The notes beneath the pieces were generated by a model. The model was given only the letters and a program-made list of their open reading frames with translations. It was not told where the DNA came from and did not search any database. Made by a program: the position numbers and the translations under genes. From Synergistales bacterium (GTDB taxonomy: Bacteria; Synergistota; Synergistia; Synergistales; Aminobacteriaceae), in the NCBI GenBank assembly GCA_025997955.1, contig BNVH01000011.1:1-51088 (forward strand): a stretch of 51,088 nt of DNA. The letters are read 5' to 3'. How positions within the stretch are numbered: the stretch's first letter is position 1; each line of letters begins with the position of its first letter. Shown here piece by piece: positions 47,741 to 51,088 of the stretch.

Positions 47741-50515
47741 CTACCTAATCAACGACAGCACGCTCTGCGGCAGTTGATTTGCCTGCGCGAGCATAGACGT
47801 GCCGGACTGCATGAGAATCTGTAGTCTCGTGAAATTCAGCATCTCTTTAGACATATCCGCGTCTCTGATACGGCTCTCGGCGGCGGTTGTGTTTGTGGAG
47901 GTTGTCGTCAGGTTTGTGATGGTGTGCTCAAGGCGATTCTGGTATGCGCCGAGCATTGCGCGCTGTTTGGAGACCCTGCTGATAGCGCTGTCGAGTCTCG
48001 TGATAGCGCGGGTCGCAAGTTCACGCGATACTACCAAAAGACCGTCAAGCCCCAACGTGGAAGCGCTCATATCTCCAAAGTGTAACATTAAATCTTCCGC
48101 TTCGTTTGCTCCAACCTGAAGCGCCGTCGTGTTGTTTGCGAGGTGGATAATGGTTGTATAAGGCTGTGATATTTGAGAGAAATCGTAGCTTTTGGTCGTC
48201 TCGTTCCATGTCACGTTTATATTAGCCAAAGGATTAAACTTAACGTCGATATTGTCGGTAACAGCTCCGTGTATTACGTTGCCGGATATCTGCTGAGGCG
48301 AGTTTACCAGAGCGTTAGTGTGCGCGTCGTAGACGGAGACCGTGAACTCGCTTTCTCTCGACGCCTGAATGGTGTTGAGACCGAGGGCATGAAGCAGTTC
48401 CTCGTCGCCGGAGAAGTACAGTTCACCGCCCGCGCCGGGGACGGCGCTGCGGGCGAGCATGGTGGCCGAGAAAAAGCCACTGCGTACCTCTAAGGGCGTG
48501 TTGTTCAACGTCCAAGACTCGCCGTCGTAATATGTTGTAAAATCACCATTCACGTCTCGCGTCACAGTCGGGGAGTAGTCCAATGTCGCGGTTTTACCTT
48601 TTATATCATTTATCGTATAATTGCCGTTATTATCGGGCAACACATTTATATATTCCGGCTTGATTCTGGCCAAGCTGTAAATAGATTCCGACGTGCCCGG
48701 CGTCCCGTCGGATATGGTGCAGAACTGACCAGCGTCGTTTACGTAAACGCTCTGTTCGAGGTTAAAAGCTATAGCGTCGTTGATCTTTTTCGCGACGTCG
48801 TACATCGTGTCGTCGGCGTAAAGCATCACAGACGTATTTTTGCCATCACCCTGATAGATGGTGATGACTTGGGGGGAGTTGACCGTGAAGACTCCGGTTG
48901 GTGTATAAAACTCCGCTATCTCTTTGAGAGCATACGGAATTACCTCAAATCCCGGAGATGGATATACCCTGCTGCCTGGAGTGACCGGAGGCGCGCCGTA
49001 TCCGCCGCCGTTGATATTAAACTGGCCGTCCAGTGTGGTAAGTATGCTATTATCCGCGTTATTAATGCCTATTAACGTGATATCGCCAACTTGATTTGGA
49101 GGAGGTGGATTAGTGACAAGTTGACCGCCGCCTATGGCGGACATTCCCGCACCACCAGTTATAGTGCCGGAACCACCCCTGATAATGAGAGTTCCGGCGT
49201 CGGCGTGAGCGCCGCCAATGCCGGCGCCGTGTCCGCCGCCTGTAGCGGTAACTGTGCCGCCGTTTATTATTATATCGTTGCGGCCAACACCGTAATGCCC
49301 CGCGCCGATACCCGCTCCACCAACACTGCTATTTCCGCCTGTAGCGGTAACTGTGCCGCCGTTTATAGTGATAGTCCCACAACCACCAAGATACCCTCCT
49401 CCTATGCCAGCGCCATCACCGATAGTGCTTACAGTAATGTCACCTCCATTTATCATTATATTTCCTCCGGTTTGACCAGTACCGCCTCCTATACCCGCTC
49501 CGTTGCCTCCGCCGGTGACAGTGAGCTTGCCGGGTTGATTGCCGGGCGCGCTGAAAATATTCAATGTGGAATCCGGGGAACCTGCCGGCGCCTTGATACC
49601 GGCGTCACTGGTACTTGTAAGGTTGTTGTTGCCTTTCAGCACAAGTGTCACTGTCGCGCCGCTCATGTCGAACGCGCTAGAGGCGGTGATATTCACATCG
49701 GATAGAATTACGTTAGCCTTCACTCCGCTTTGAACGATGACGCCGCTAGTAGAGCTGCCCGTGATTTGATATGTTTGGTCGTTTCCGGTGATATGGAGGA
49801 CGCCGCTTGCGTCAATATTCCAGCCCGTTCCGGCAGCGCCAGGCGTTAGGGTAGTCAGATTGATATCCACATTGGGGGTAAGACTCAGAATGCTTGACGA
49901 TACATAGATGACGCGCTTTTCGTAGGCTATGTCAACTATATTGCTCTTCTGCACCTGCGCCGCGCCGGGGTTTGCCGTTATCTCCAATCTATAGTTGCCC
50001 TCAATCGAGACCTTTTGGCTGAACTGGTCTTTGCCCTCAAGCCCGCCCTGCACGATTACTTCGGTGGAGAGTCTGTCACTCGACCAGAGGACAGAAGCGT
50101 TGCCGTTCAGGAGGCGCTTTTTGTTGAACTGCGTCGTGTTCGCTATTCTGTCTACTTCTATTTTGAGTTGGTCAATCTCGCCCTGTATGTGCGCGCGGTC
50201 TTCCGAGGTGAGCGTATCATTAGCCGCCTGAACGGCGAGCTCGCGCATTCTCTGTAGCATTGAATGTACCTCTTGGAGCGCGCCCTCAGCGGTCTGAATC
50301 ATAGATATGCCGTCCTGCGCGTTGCGGGTGGCCTGATCCAACCCGCGAATCTGCGAACGCATTTTCTCGGATATCCCAAGCCCCGCCGCGTCGTCAGCGG
50401 CGGAGTTTATGCGCAAGCCCGTGGAAAGGTTGCGGATGGTCTTCTGAAGCTGATTATTCGTGTCGCTCAGAGCATTATAGGCGTAAAGCGCCGGTATGTT
50501 GTGATTTATACGCAT
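47741..50515 (-). CDS. flagellin with a large Gly-rich beta-helix insert
   Basis: A 924-residue flagellar filament protein; common flagellins have 270-500. Residues 1-140 are the conserved D0/D1 N-terminal helices (NLSTGLRINSAADDAAGLGI) and about 820-924 the C-terminal helices, ending SVLSLIR. Between them, residues about 203-510 form a carbohydrate-binding-like module and Gly-rich repeats (GGTVTATGG...GAGIGGG, five or so turns), the same type as residues 64-270 of the surface protein at 9080-11434. Residues about 510-820 form another surface part. The insert lies where D2/D3 are normally exposed on the filament. The ATG has AGAGGG 11 nt upstream. No flagellar (sigma-28) promoter is seen in the 31 bp before it; the decayed flagellin upstream ends there. 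No other flagellar gene is present. Confidence 0.93.
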   Translation of the reverse strand: MRINHNIPALYAYNALSDTNNQLQKTIRNLSTGLRINSAADDAAGLGISEKMRSQIRGLDQATRNAQDGISMIQTAEGALQEVHSMLQRMRELAVQAANDTLTSEDRAHIQGEIDQLKIEVDRIANTTQFNKKRLLNGNASVLWSSDRLSTEVIVQGGLEGKDQFSQKVSIEGNYRLEITANPGAAQVQKSNIVDIAYEKRVIYVSSSILSLTPNVDINLTTLTPGAAGTGWNIDASGVLHITGNDQTYQITGSSTSGVIVQSGVKANVILSDVNITASSAFDMSGATVTLVLKGNNNLTSTSDAGIKAPAGSPDSTLNIFSAPGNQPGKLTVTGGGNGAGIGGGTGQTGGNIMINGGDITVSTIGDGAGIGGGYLGGCGTITINGGTVTATGGNSSVGGAGIGAGHYGVGRNDIIINGGTVTATGGGHGAGIGGAHADAGTLIIRGGSGTITGGAGMSAIGGGQLVTNPPPPNQVGDITLIGINNADNSILTTLDGQFNINGGGYGAPPVTPGSRVYPSPGFEVIPYALKEIAEFYTPTGVFTVNSPQVITIYQGDGKNTSVMLYADDTMYDVAKKINDAIAFNLEQSVYVNDAGQFCTISDGTPGTSESIYSLARIKPEYINVLPDNNGNYTINDIKGKTATLDYSPTVTRDVNGDFTTYYDGESWTLNNTPLEVRSGFFSATMLARSAVPGAGGELYFSGDEELLHALGLNTIQASRESEFTVSVYDAHTNALVNSPQQISGNVIHGAVTDNIDVKFNPLANINVTWNETTKSYDFSQISQPYTTIIHLANNTTALQVGANEAEDLMLHFGDMSASTLGLDGLLVVSRELATRAITRLDSAISRVSKQRAMLGAYQNRLEHTITNLTTTSTNTTAAESRIRDADMSKEMLNFTRLQILMQSGTSMLAQANQLPQSVLSLIR
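49238..49366. repeat. 98-bp period repeat inside the flagellin insert
   Basis: The segment from about 49238 (CGCCTGTAGCGGTAACTGTG, then CCGCCGTTTAT) recurs at about 49336. It encodes the block TINGGTVTATGG. Such exact DNA repeats within the module allow unit exchange by recombination; here the period is not a multiple of three over the whole unit because the blocks between differ in length. Confidence 0.6.
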
Positions 50516-50546
50516 AAGCTATCTATCCCTCTCTCGCCGTCACTGT

Positions 50547-51051
<505 letters not shown>

Positions 51052-51088
51052 GTGTTCTTTCCGCTTATCGTTCGTGTCTTTTCTGCTC

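Overview
This window is most likely a contig from a member of the Synergistota: a diderm, flagellated, amino-acid-fermenting anaerobe. The best single clue is the C-terminus of the surface protein ending at 11434, which has the Gly-Cys-rich segment, hydrophobic helix and basic tail of the Synerg-CTERM anchor. An LptF/G - LpxI - LpxB - LpxB-like lipopolysaccharide operon, a ferredoxin-dependent branched-chain 2-oxoacid oxidoreductase operon and two M20 amidohydrolases fit that picture. The assignment comes from gene content only. Both window ends lie in low-complexity DNA (33-bp tandem repeats at the left, a roughly 83-nt C tract at the right), so the ends are probably assembly limits.

Layout. 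1-4458 (minus): a coiled-coil repeat protein of DUF3782 type (partial), a methyl-accepting chemotaxis protein, an orphan MetQ/NlpA lipoprotein and an M20 amidohydrolase. 4587-8885 (plus): lipid A/LPS operon. 9080-11928 (plus): a Synerg-CTERM surface protein with Gly-rich beta-helix repeats, then the wreck of an outer-membrane beta-barrel gene. 12214-15197 (plus): FIST sensor protein and hybrid histidine kinase. 15266-18801 (plus): P-loop protein, four-subunit oxidoreductase and a truncated butyrate kinase. 18863-21305 (minus): M20 amidohydrolase and its probable transporter. 21462-27930 (minus): a YtfQRT-YjfF-type sugar ABC transporter plus AraD, with a perfect 1,120-bp tandem duplication that creates a third, chimeric permease gene.

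28058-35151 (minus): cell-surface genes (SGNH protein, MBOAT O-acyltransferase, two glycosyltransferases) with a Cys/Met-metabolism PLP enzyme between them. The MBOAT operon has a near-consensus promoter followed by 13 perfect heptanucleotide repeats and a hairpin that contains its ribosome binding site. 35276-39530 (plus): tRNA-Gln, glmU, prs, rqcH. 39500-41162 (minus): polysaccharide deacetylase, an IS5-type transposase scrap and a TacT/TacA-like toxin-antitoxin pair. 41289-47210: dCMP deaminase (plus), then ddl, murF, an alpha/beta hydrolase, a VanX-like dipeptidase and a ferredoxin-type aldo/keto reductase (minus). 47324-51088: a glyoxalase I (plus), then a 924-residue flagellin (minus) whose central insert is the same Gly-rich module as the Synerg-CTERM protein, and a decayed second flagellin.

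The genes most worth attention concern the cell surface: flagellin and anchored protein sharing one insert module, repeat-controlled O-acylation, and decayed surface genes beside intact ones. All calls are from reading the sequence; no database search was run.
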